The notes under the pieces were generated by a model. That model was not told the origin of the DNA and did not search any database. It saw only the letters and a list, made by a program, of their open reading frames with translations. Source: Pelagophyceae sp. CCMP2097 (taxonomy: Eukaryota > Sar > Pelagophyceae). Taken from it: a stretch of DNA of 64,000 nt. How positions within the stretch are numbered: the stretch's first letter is position 1; each line of letters opens with the position of its first letter. Shown in pieces: positions 17,502 through 26,641 of this stretch. The DNA is taken from positions 387,423 through 451,422 of the forward strand of contig MU657185.1 in the NCBI GenBank assembly GCA_026770575.1. The letters run 5' to 3'. The position numbers and the translations under genes are program-made.

Positions 17502-19708
17502 TTATGTCATGTCGTCGAGCTCTGCGAGTTCGGCGTCGGCGAGCTTGATGCGCTGGAGGACGCGGAGCGCGTCGTCGGTCCGCGCCTGGTGCCGGAGCCA
17601 CGTCGCCAGGACGACGTCGGCCCCGCGGCGCGACCGGACGCGCGCCGCGTGCGCCTCCATCGTCAGTTTGCCCGACTGCACGTCGCCGACGAGGATCGCC
17701 GCCGCCGTCTCCAGCGCCAGCCGGCGCATCGACGTGGCGAGGTCGTCGCCGGCCCCGCACGCCGCCAACTCGTGCTCCAGCACCTTGTCCGAGACGCACA
17801 GCGCCGGCGCGTGCGGGTCCAACTGCTCCGCAGCTGGCGGCGCCCGGACGGCCTTCGCCGCGGGCGGCGGCGCCGCCGCGGGGGGCGCCACTGCGGCGGG
17901 CAGCGGCGCGGTGGCAAAGTCGTAGTCCGGGACGTCGACGTCTGCGCGGCGGCCGCATTCTGCAAACTCTGCGGATTTGAGCGGTTCGCGCAGCCGCAGT
18001 GCACAGTCGACGCGCGACGCCTGCGCGGCCCTGCGCTGGACGATGCTGTCCTCCGCGTCGCCCTTGAGCCTTGTGCCGACGTCGGCGGTGGCGAGCGTAT
18101 TTGCCGCGGCGAGCGCGTCAAGCGGCGCGCGCAGGCGCAGCACCTCGGGCGCGCGCCGGCGGAAGAGGCCGCTGGCGAACGTGAGCTCGACCTCGACGGC
18201 GAGCTTGCCGCGGCCGTCCAATTTCTGCAGCACCGCGCGGTCGTCCTTCGTGAGCGCGTCGCCGCGGCGGGACCGCGCCGACGCGTCGACGAGCTTGGGG
18301 TCCAGCGCGACGCGCGTCATCGACGAAAACGCCGCCTCGAGCACCGACTTGCCGTCCGCGCTCGGCACCAGCGGCACAACCGCCTAGAAAAACGCGTCTG
18401 GCTCCGAAGCATCCACGCACGCATCTGTCGCGGCGACGGCGGCTGCGCCGAGAGTCACTGACCGTCTGGCCCTTGACCAGTTCCTTTGTGACGCCCGTGA
18501 GCTCCCAGCGCACTTGGGCGTGCTTCGGCCATTTCGACCGGTTTTCCGTCGACAGGGCGACGCTGACGCCGCGGACCTCGACGCACACGCACTCCGCGGG
18601 CACGTCGGCGTCGACGACGCGCTCGCGAGACACGACCGTCGTGTTCGACCAGCCCGGGCACGGCGGCGCGCGCTCGCCCGAGCCCGCGCGCATCGTCGCC
18701 GCGTCGAACATCGTCCGCAGCCTACGCACGACGTCGGACGAGCGCCGCGAGCGTCGCCTGTCGGTGGTGGGACCTCACTCGCGAGCGCGCTGCGTCACGT
18801 CATTTGCAGTCTCGCGGTCGCCGCGCAGCACGAGCCTGCCCAGGCACGGTCGATACGCCATTGGCAAGGCGGTCGGGCCTCGCTGCATCGCATCGTCGGT
18901 CGGGCCTCGCTGCATCGCATCGTCGGTCGGGCCCTCGCTGCATCGCATCGTCGCGCCCCATCACCCCTGCCGCCTTCGGGACTGACCGCTTCGCCTCTGC
19001 CGCGGCGGCCTTGGTCGCGGCCTGGAGCGCCTCGGCGAGGGCGAGCCAGCGCTCGGCGTGCGGCTTGACCACTTGCGCGACGCGGTCGAGCGCGACGGAG
19101 ACGTCCTTCTCAAAAGCTTCGCCGCGCTCAAGGGCCTACGTCGCGCCGTCGAAAGACCTTCGACGCCGCTTTGGGTCCGGACGGCGACGGCGCGCACCTT
19201 GGCCTTGCGGAGCGCCTTGAGCGCGCCGTCGAGGTCGCCGGCCTTCTTCAGCGCGAGTGCCTCTTGCTTGAGCGCGGCGACGCGCTCGGCCCGCCGGCCG
19301 TCCTCCTCCGGCGTCGCCGCGGCGGGGGGCGCCGCCGCGGCGCGCGGCGTGCGCGCCGGGCCGCCCGTGGCCGCCCCCTGGCCGCCCTCGGGCGCGCCGC
19401 CGTCGGGCTCGTCGTCTGAGCCCGGGGCGGCGCCGCCGCCGTTCAGGAAGGCCTCGGCTTCGGCTTCGAGCGAGTCCATGTCAAAGTCGTCGCCGCCGCC
19501 CTGCGCTTCGGCGAGCCTGCGACCGCGTGTCGCACGGCGCTCGGGTCTGTCTGCGGCCGCGAGAAACAGCACAGACGCACAGCGCGAGGAGGGCCGGGTC
19601 GTCCTCGTCCAGGTCGCCGTCGTCGCCGGCCCCGGCATCGTCGTCGTCCAGAAGGCCAAGCTTCGCGAGCGCCTCGAAGTCGAGCGGCTCCGCGTCGAAC
19701 ATCCCCAT
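17502..19708 (-). CDS. CC2D1-like (Lgd-family) DM14/C2 protein
   Basis: Predicted 597-aa protein in six exons: 19708-19581, 19516-19198, 19135-18987, 18835-18779, 18721-18463 and 18383-17502; all introns are GT-AG and the phases close. The family (CC2D1A/B, Drosophila Lgd) binds ESCRT-III and acts in endosomal sorting. Supporting features are the acidic N-terminus (LAKLGLLDDDD, LAEAQGGGDD), a DM14-like helical hairpin (QEALALKKAGDLDGALKALR followed by KALERGEAF), a beta-rich C2-like region around WELTGVTKELVKGQ and LAVEVELTFASGLFRR, and a helical C-terminus. The match is to overall layout; an orthology search is needed to separate it from plant-type DM14 proteins. Intron 3 carries a minisatellite. 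The start is about 260 bp from the divergent methyltransferase start. Confidence 0.6.
18870..18951 (+). repeat. 27-bp minisatellite in an intron
   Basis: Three tandem copies of a 27-bp unit containing cggtcgggcctcgctgcatc; the third has one extra C. It lies wholly inside the 151-nt intron 18836-18986 of the CC2D1-like gene. Confidence 0.85.
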
Positions 19709-19965
19709 CGAAGAGGCGCCAGGCTTCCCTGGCCAACCCGGACCTATCGTCAAATGACCGGCACTGCTAGATGACTGACACCGCCCGCCGCTTCTCTTCG
19801 CGCTCTCCCGTTTCTGCTCCCTGCGCTTGGCCCCACCGCGCCGACTGTTTGATTGTTAAAGTGAATATCGCCAAAACTTGGACACCTCGTAAACATACGA
19901 CGCGACGACCGGACCGCACTAACCGCACGTGCACGGCGCTCAAGCGGCCGGATCGACCCCAGCAC

Positions 19966-21054
19966 ATGCTGCGGGCCTATGCGTTGTTGTTCGCGGGCCT
20001 CCGCGTCTCGTCGGAGACGTATATTGAGCCGATCGACCTGCCGACAGAGGCGCGGCAGTGGAAGTCGTTTGGCGTAGAAGGAATGCACGTCGGCTGCGGC
20101 CTCAGTCTCATGCCAGGTACAGAGAGAGACTCCGCGACGCACCGCCACAGACCGTCCCGCAGGCGCGCTCAACACGGACATCACCGGCATCTTGGCCGTG
20201 CGTCCCCGCTCGCCGCGAGGACGACACGCCAACAAGCCGCTCTTCGCCGGCCTAGGCCGTCGGCAAGTCGTCGCTGGAACGGCCGTTCGTCGCCGTCAAC
20301 ATCGACGCCGACACGCGGCGCTACTTTTACCAGTGAGGGGCTGTCGTGGGCTCGGACCCGGGACGCGAACGCGGCACGTAGGCACGACGCCTTGCAGCCC
20401 TACCCGCTTCCCCCAGCCTCCTTCGACTGGATCTTCCTCGAGCACTTCATCGAACACATCGAGCGGGACGCGGCCCTCGGGCGCGTGACTCGCTTGGTCG
20501 CACGCACTGCGACGGCAAAGAGCCTGCCTCCTCGACGGACTCTTAGGTTCATTCGCGAGGCGCGGCGACTCGTCAGACCAGGCGGTGGGTCTTCCGCCAC
20601 GACGCATCGAATCGGATCGAGAAGGAGACGATCGCCGCATAGGCGTCATCCGCGTCTCGACGCCCGACCTCGCCCTATACGTCCGCGGCTACCTCGACCC
20701 AAACAAGACCTTCCTGACCAAGTCAGAAGACCCTCCGCTTGTGTGGGGCCTCGATCGCCTTGGCATCGACGAACCGCTGACGCAGGCACCACGAAATGAT
20801 GACGACGGGGCCCATGGCCGGGAAGTGCGTCTACAGGCCTTTGCGGCGCCGCGTGCGAGCGCGGGACGCCCGCGCGTAGGAACTCGCACCTGCGGCCGAC
20901 GGGCGCCGCGTCTTTCGCCGACCTCTTCCGGGGTTACGGCCACGCAGACGGCCACATCTACGACCACGAAGAGCTCCTCGCGCTCTTCCACGAATCCGGC
21001 ATCCTCGCGCCGCGCCGCGCCGGCGCCCCGCATTTCTTGCGCGCCGGAAACTGA
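19966..21054 (+). CDS. SAM-dependent methyltransferase (COG4627-like)
   Basis: Predicted 252-aa methyltransferase in seven exons: 19966-20116, 20163-20197, 20256-20332, 20382-20480, 20547-20584, 20643-20826 and 20880-21054. Splicing rebuilds a class I fold: the SAM-binding loop VGCGLSLMPGALNTDITG, strand FVAVNIDADT, motif DALQPYPLPPASFDWIFLEH, and helix-strand IREARRLVRPGGVIRVSTPDL. The C-terminus has the HxxxYDxExL pattern (ADGHIYDHEELLALF) seen in the predicted methyltransferases of COG4627. Two introns (20481-20546 and 20827-20879) keep the frame only with GC donors (GCGCGTGACT, GCGTCTACAG). The substrate is unknown. The N-terminus MLRAYALLFAGLRVSS is weakly hydrophobic. Confidence 0.75.
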
Positions 21055-21933
21055 AAGGTCGACCCAGCGCACTGGCGGCCTTTTAAGCTGCGGCCGCAGG
21101 CTCGGCGACTGCGTGGTCGAGCGCTCGGCGTTCAAAGAGAGCCGACACATCGCCGTCCGACAGACCGGCGCCTTTGCGCACGGAACTCCCCTTTGCATGC
21201 ATCGAATCGCCCTTTGAATCGACGCGCCGCGACCCTTCCCGAAACAGCACGTCGCGGCTTTCGACGATGCGGTCAAGGCGCACGAGTCCCTCTACGTCGA
21301 GCTCATCTGCGGCACGCCGACCCTCCGAGGCAACACTCGACCGATCCTCGCAGCCGACAGGACACCGCCGGTCCGCGCCGCAACGTCCAAGGAGACGGCC
21401 CCAAAAGCCGCGTCGCCGTGGCGCCTGCCCAAAGTCGAGTTTTGAGTGCCGGAGGCCACGGCGTGCACTTGCTAGAAGCTTTTGCAAGGTGCCCACTGTC
21501 AGGAGACCCGCTTTCGGGAGACCCGCAACCGTGCAAGCGTGCATCCGCCCGAATTCAATCGATCCGAGTCTGCTTGAAAGTCTTTGGTTACTACGCTGCG
21601 CTGCGCCTCGAGATCGGAGAGTCGCGTCGCACTGCCACGGTCGCAGCGCGCGACGAATTCTCTGCGCTCGTCCCGAGGGCCCTCGGAGCCCCAGACGTGC
21701 CCCCCGGGTCCGCTCGGAGCGCATGCCGGCCGCCACCGAGCGCATAAGTGCCGCGCTGGACTCTCAACTCTTTCTTGGCGGCCCTTTCCTCGGGCGGCTT
21801 GTGGCGCCGCAAACGGCACGATGCGCCCGGGGGCCCCCAAGCGGAGAAGCCCCCTCAAGGGAATTAGCTTGCGGCGCGGGATTTGCCCGGCTTGTAAAAC
21901 TACACCACGAACCCGCCCGGGCCCGACGCTGCG
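21055..21933. other. Long intergenic region, one possible exon
   Basis: An 879-bp stretch between the methyltransferase and the PGAM5-like gene. Frames that run through it into the next gene are low-complexity Arg/Ser-rich and are rejected. One segment, about 21247-21446 (plus), reads AAFDDAVKAHESLYVELICG in a protein-like way before TGA. It may be an isolated exon or a remnant, but no partner exon was found. The repeated word ggagacccgc occurs near 21500. Confidence 0.35.
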
Positions 21934-23044
21934 ATGCGGTGGTGCCTCCAGCTCCGTCTCCCCGCGGCGAGCCTCGCGGGGGCGTGCCTCGGGGCGCGGA
22001 CGAGCTTCTCAAAGGAGGAGGCGGAGGCGCGCTTCTCCGGTTTGCCCGCGAGGCTGCAACACCAGCTCTCCGCGCCGCAAGCGCCTTACCCGCTCTGGGA
22101 CACGGACTGGGACAACCGCAAGCTGGACGCGCAGCAGCGCCTCCGGGCAGCGAGCGTCCAGCATCAAAACGGCGCCGCGGCGCGCGACGACGTCGTGGCC
22201 GCGATCCGCAGCCTCTTCGCCGTCGACGGCCCTGGCGCGCGCGACGACGACGCCGTCGACGCTCTGCTGCTGCAACACGGCGACGACCTCGACCCACTCC
22301 TGGCCAAGGCCTTGTTCGCGGCGCGCGGCGTCTACCGCCACGTTATCCTCGTCCGCCACGGCCAATACGACGAGGACGGCGCTGGCGACGAGGCCAAGTC
22401 GCTGACGGAGCTCGGCCGGCGGCAGGCGCTGCGGACGGGCGAGAAACTCAAGGACCTCCTCGAGGAGCCGCTCGCCGCCGGCAAGACGCGCGTCCGGCTC
22501 CACGTCTCGACGATGACGCGCGCCAAGGAGACGGCGGGTGCGGCCTTTTCGATGCGCCTTTTCGATGCGCCGCGGCGGCGCAACGCCGCGCGCAGGCCTC
22601 GTCGCGTCGCGCTGGCCGTCGGAGTCGTTCGACCGCCTCGACGCGTCGCCGCTCCTTGTCGAGGGCTCGCCGCCGGTGCACAACGTCCCGGCGCCGCTCT
22701 ACACGGCCGGGCAGGTCCACGCGTCGCTCATGGAGGCGGCCTTCCGGCGGTACTTCCGGCGACCTGCTCTGGCCGCGCTGGCGGAGCCGCCGCACGGCGA
22801 GGTGGTGCCGCGCCACGAGTACGACGTCATCGTCTGCCATGCCAATGTAATTCGCTTCTTCGCGCTACGTGCGCTGCAGCTGCCCCCTGAGGCGTGGTTC
22901 CGCTTCCACCCGAAGAACTGCAGCATCACGCACCTGCGCATCTCGCCAGAGGGCCACGTCGACCTTTTTTCCTTCGGCGACGCCGGCCACCTCGACGCCG
23001 AACACACCACCTTTGGCATGCACGCCCGCTACCCGTTCAAGTGA
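21934..23044 (+). CDS. PGAM5-like Ser/Thr phosphatase
   Basis: Member of the phosphoglycerate-mutase (histidine phosphatase) superfamily, closest in layout to mitochondrial PGAM5, a protein Ser/Thr phosphatase. Exons 21934-22537 and 22596-23044 give 350 aa; the 58-nt GT-AG intron joins RAKETAG to LVASRWPSESFD. The phosphohistidine motif is HVILVRHGQY. It is followed by TELGRRQALRTGEKL, the ThrMetThrArg motif in HVSTMTRAKET, and the second catalytic His in VIVCHANVIRFF. The C-terminal half has the PGAM5-type RALQLPPEAWFRFHPKNCSI. The N-terminus (MRWCLQLRLPAASLAGACLG) could be a mitochondrial leader or membrane anchor. Its stop lies 55 bp from the stop of the convergent GST gene. Confidence 0.88.
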
Positions 23045-23099
23045 TCTTAACGTGTGGGTCCTTTTATATGAGGACACCGCGGCGGCGGGGGCGTGTCGC

Positions 23100-23855
23100 T
23101 TAGAAGCGGGTGGCAGGCCGGCGCGCGACCCAGGCCTGGACGGCGGGCTCGAGGTCGACGGCTTCGACGATGGCGCGGAGCTTCGGCGCCGCCACGAGCG
23201 CGGCGGCTGTGGCGGCTTCGTCCTCGCCGGCGCGGACCGAGTCGCACATCGCGGCCCAGAGCGTGAAGTCAAAGTACGACCGCTTCGCGCCGAGGCCGTA
23301 GCCCGGCGCGGCGTTTGCGTCGAGCGCCGCCTCGATGCGCGCGAGCCACGAGGGCAGGTCCGTCTCGAACCACTCGGCGCGGCGGCGCGCCTTGTCGTCG
23401 GCGGCTTGCTTGGAGAACATAGAAAAGTCCTTGATGCGCTGCGCGTCCTTGACGTCGCGGACGTGCTCGGCAAGGGCGTCGATCTGCGCCGCCTCGAGCT
23501 CGCCGGCGCCAAAGAGGCCCGTAAGACGCGCCACGTAGCGCTCCATGGCCTTGGTCTGCCCGAGCGCGGCGCCGCCGACGACGAGCACGGGCGCGCGGCC
23601 GAGATTCTGCGCCAGCTCGCCGGCGGCCTTGGCGGCGAGGAATCCGTCGGACTTCATCCCCGCCGCAAAGTCGATGGACCAGCGCTCGTCCTCGTACTCG
23701 ACGCCGCCGTACTCGAGGAGCACGCGCGTCAGCTCGGCGGCACCGCGCGCGTCAAAGTACCGCACGCGGAGCGCCGCCGGCGCCGCGCTCGACGCCGCCG
23801 AGAGCGCTCGCGCCGCCGCCGGCGCCAGCAGCGCGGCGACGAGGAAGAGACCCAT
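23100..23855 (-). CDS. Glutathione S-transferase, sigma-like
   Basis: Intronless 251-aa protein. After a hydrophobic leader (MGLFLVAALLAPAAARALS), it shows the sigma-class GST start VRYFDARGAAELTRVLLEYG; the tyrosine is the expected GSH-activating residue. The thioredoxin-like N-domain follows (DERWSIDF, then GELAQNLGRAPVLVVGG, where classical sigma GSTs have the PxL turn and an SxxI motif). The all-helical C-domain includes SYFDFTLWAAMCD. The leader suggests entry into the ER or plastid, unusual for a sigma GST. Conjugation of glutathione to electrophiles or GSH-dependent isomerisation is the expected activity. Confidence 0.85.
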   Translation of the reverse strand: MGLFLVAALLAPAAARALSAASSAAPAALRVRYFDARGAAELTRVLLEYGGVEYEDERWSIDFAAGMKSDGFLAAKAAGELAQNLGRAPVLVVGGAALGQTKAMERYVARLTGLFGAGELEAAQIDALAEHVRDVKDAQRIKDFSMFSKQAADDKARRRAEWFETDLPSWLARIEAALDANAAPGYGLGAKRSYFDFTLWAAMCDSVRAGEDEAATAAALVAAPKLRAIVEAVDLEPAVQAWVARRPATRF

Positions 23856-23940
23856 GGCGGTCCTGCGTCAATCCCGTCCCGTCGCGGATCGGCCGAGCCA
23901 CGGGGCGCACCTTGGAGGTCCTGCTTGGAAGCCTAGTAAA

Positions 23941-24000
23941 CCTAGGATTCCTACTCGTTGTAGTCTAGGAATCCTAGGAATTCCTAGTACAAATTGTAGG
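23941..24000. repeat. AT-richer palindromic element
   Basis: Contains a perfect 12-bp inverted repeat (ctaggattccta at 23942-23953 and taggaatcctag at 23966-23977) and an overlapping perfect 14-bp palindrome ctaggaattcctag (23974-23987). It lies between two divergently arranged genes (GST and the zinc-finger gene). The 13-mer ctaggattcctac recurs at 33469-33481. Confidence 0.7.
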
Positions 24001-24110
24001 CCTGTTTTTAACACAGAAATCGCCGAAGTTTTCAGTGAGTCGGTTGCTCCAAAACCTTCCGACACGGGACCGACGTTCACTGGCACCTCGTTCACGGCCG
24101 AACATCGACC

Positions 24111-25746
24111 ATGTCCAAGCTCCGCCCGATGCGCGACCAGCCCTGGCCGCTCTCCGCGTCCGGGCTCCAGATCATCGACAGCACCATCTCCGCCAACCTC
24201 GAGGCGCGTGCGCCGCGGCGAAGGGGTCCCGCTTTAAGCTTCCGCTTCCGCTTTCGCGTGCACCGGGGTTCCGCTTCCCTTGCGCGGCGGTCGTGACGAG
24301 GGCGTGCCGCTAGGTCGAGGCGCGCGCGGCGGCGCCGCAGCCGCGGCCGAGGGGGCCTGCGGGCCCGGCGTCGCGCATCTGCCACCTCTGCGGGACGCCG
24401 CAGCTGCTCCGCACCGGCAGCTTCCCCCAGCACTTCAAGCGCTGCGCCGCGGCGTGGCAGCTCGAGGAGGACGCGAAGCCCGTTTCATCTCGGCGGCCGC
24501 GGCCGCAGGCGCCGCTCCTCGCCGACGGCTCGGCGCCGACTGCCAAGACGAGCCGCGCCGCGCTCGAGAACTTCAACCGCGAGGCCATGCGCGTCTGGAA
24601 GAGGCAGACGCTCGCCCAGTGCCCGAACTGCGACCGCAGCTTCCGAGCGACGTCGCTCGTCCAACATCTCAAAGGCTGCCACTCGAAGTGCGTGCGGGGC
24701 CCCTCGCTGGAAGCGGCCGAGGGGCGCGACGCGGACGCGTAGGACCGAGACGTTCCTCGGCGCGCCTTTCGTCTCCGTCGCCACGTCCAACATCTGGCAC
24801 AAGCCGCAGTCCACTGCGCGAGTCTCCTTGTCATCGCCCTCGCAGCCCGAGAGACGACTCGCCGCCAGGTATCCGACCGTCGAAGAGTCGATGACCCTCG
24901 ACGCAAAGTCCAGACGCAACCAGAGCATTATCTCGTGAGTGCTCCGTCTGAGCCGGCCTCGTTGAACACTGCGGACTGCGTCGCGCAGGCACGCCGCGCC
25001 GCTCAAGCTCGACGAGCAGCGGGCGAGGCTCCCTGCCATGTGCCGTTCGCTCCCGCTTGGTGATCGACGCTTGCGCAGGTCGCGGCGCGGCGCTCGGTGC
25101 CATCGCTGGCCGAGCTAAAAGCGTCCTGGGCGGCACGGTCCAAGCCGCCGCGGCGGAAGCCGCCTGCGGCGCCGGCGCCGGAGGACCGGCGGCCCGAGGC
25201 GCGCGCGGGAGCGAGCGAGCCGAGCATCGGCTTCACGTGGGGGGCGCGGACGTCGACGAAGGCGGCGAAGCGCCTCGCGGAAGTCCGCACCCGCGAGAGC
25301 GCCGCGGAGCGCGCCGGCGACGCCGCCGCGCAGCGCGCCGCGCCGCGGCCGTCGCCGCGCGAGCCCACCGCGGGCCAGCGGGACCTCCAGGCGCGCCTCG
25401 ACGCGCTCGAGAAAAGTCCGTCGCCTCTCCCCGCCCGGTCCCGTCCGCCGGCCGACTCGGAGCGATTCGTCTAGGCGCGCTCGCGACGCACGAGTCGCTC
25501 AAGCGCATCGAGCGGCACTTTCGGGACCCGAACGCGCCGCCGCCGCCGCCTCGCCGGGACGAGGCGCCGAGGCGGCCGCGGTCGGCGTCGCCGCCGCGCC
25601 CCAGATCGGAGGCTCCGTTCGTCGAGGCGGCCGGCCGAAGGAGCCGCCGGGGCGAGGCCGGCGGCCGGCCGCACTCGCGGTCGACGCTCTCCAAGGAGCA
25701 CGAAAAGTACTTCACGAGCGGCATCGTCTTCGCATGGGAAGACTAG
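24111..25746 (+). CDS. C2HC zinc-finger protein (ZC2HC-like)
   Basis: Predicted 433-aa protein in six exons: 24111-24203, 24314-24687, 24743-24934, 24989-25022, 25079-25415 and 25475-25746. Two C2HC fingers are visible: CHLCGTPQLLRTGSFPQHFKRC and CPNCDRSFRATSLVQHLKGC. The second matches the CxxCxRxFxxxxLxxHxxxC pattern of ZC2HC1-type proteins. The rest is basic, proline-rich and probably disordered, with short conserved-looking segments such as EPSIGFTWGARTS and THESLKRIERHFRDPN. Introns 1 and 4 require GC donors (GCGCGTGCGC at 24204, GCGAGGCTCC at 25023) to keep the frame; the model then closes exactly. The gene start is 256 bp from the divergent GST start. Function unknown; binding of nucleic acid or protein through the fingers is inference. 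Confidence 0.7.
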
Positions 25747-26450
25747 AGGGCCCGTCGCGCCGTGACGAGGACCACGGCCGGCGTCTAAAGTCTAGGATGC
25801 ACCCCGAGGGCGCCGTCTCACGGTCGCCCTTTTCGAACGGTCGGCGGTGGTCCTTGCCTCTTCGCGGGGGGGTTATGGGCGGGCCCTGGCTGCGAGGCAG
25901 CGGCTGCGCTCGTCGAGGAGGCGGCAGGAGCCCCAAGAGGAGTTGCGAGCTGAGGTCGCATTTTGTGTCTCGGTTGTTGCAGCAGGCGGTACTGACGTTG
26001 CCCGGCGCCGAGGCGGTGACGGCGCCGACGTTGACGGCGAGCATGGAGTAGAAGCCCGGAAGGTAGAACCCCGTCGGGAAGATCTCGACGACGACGGTGC
26101 AGGGCCGCGCGAAGACGAGGCTGCTGAGCTGCGCGCCGTGCGGCGAGACGATGACGTCGTGCGCGTGGATCCACGCCGCCTGGGCCTCGGGCGTTTGTTT
26201 CTCGCTTGGTCAGGGCGGCGCGCGTGGCGTTGGCCCCGCGCGCGTCCGGCGCGGCGAGCGGCGCGCCGTCGACGGCGCGCACAAAGGCCAAGGCCTCGGC
26301 GCCCCAGCTCCGCTGGTTGGCGCGGTCCAGGACGCCGACGCGAACGGCGCCGACGCTTGCGGGCGCGGCGAGCCCCGCGGCGCGGTGGAGCGTGGCCGCG
26401 TCGTCGACGGCGCTGAACCACTTGATCTCGTAGTGACCACCGTTTGGCGG
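25712..26450 (-). CDS. GT61-like glycosyltransferase, model incomplete
   Basis: Two protein-like segments on the minus strand belong together. The upstream one (about 26450-26210) reads GHYEIKWFSAVDDAATLH, then VRVGVLDRANQRSWGAEAL. The downstream one (about 26190-25980) reads AWIHAHDVIVSPHGAQLSS, then LVFARPCTVVVEIFPTGFYL. DVIVxxHGA followed by VVEIFP is the pattern of family 61 glycosyltransferases (DUF563), type II Golgi enzymes that transfer sugars to glycans. The two segments lie in different frames near 26185; either a short intron with acceptor GCCCAG or a frameshift separates them. The C-terminal tail overlaps the 3' end of the opposite zinc-finger gene and is probably not all translated. 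The N-terminal half of a normal GT61 is missing, so this may be partial. Confidence 0.5.
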
Positions 26451-26641
26451 CATCAATGGCCTGAGTCGCGAGGAGAGGCCCGGCTGCCGTTGATCCCGCG
26501 CCCCCCCCTTCCGCCCGTCCCCACGTCGTCTCGTCAACAGGCCCGAGCCTCGGTGTGTGGTGAACGCCCCTTCGCTAAAAGAATAACGAAGCCTGTAATT
26601 GCTCGCTGCTCGGCGCCGGTTGCGCGTTGCGCGCGGGGGCC

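Noticed and set aside
18870..18951. CRISPR-like array
   Set aside because: The repeats are directly abutting without unique spacers and lie in an intron of a nuclear eukaryotic gene; a minisatellite explains them.
21174..22850. A 558-aa plus-strand open frame
   Set aside because: It overlaps the PGAM5-like gene in another phase and is Arg/Ser/Pro-rich low-complexity, as expected from antiphase GC-rich coding DNA. The PGAM5 frame carries the conserved motifs.
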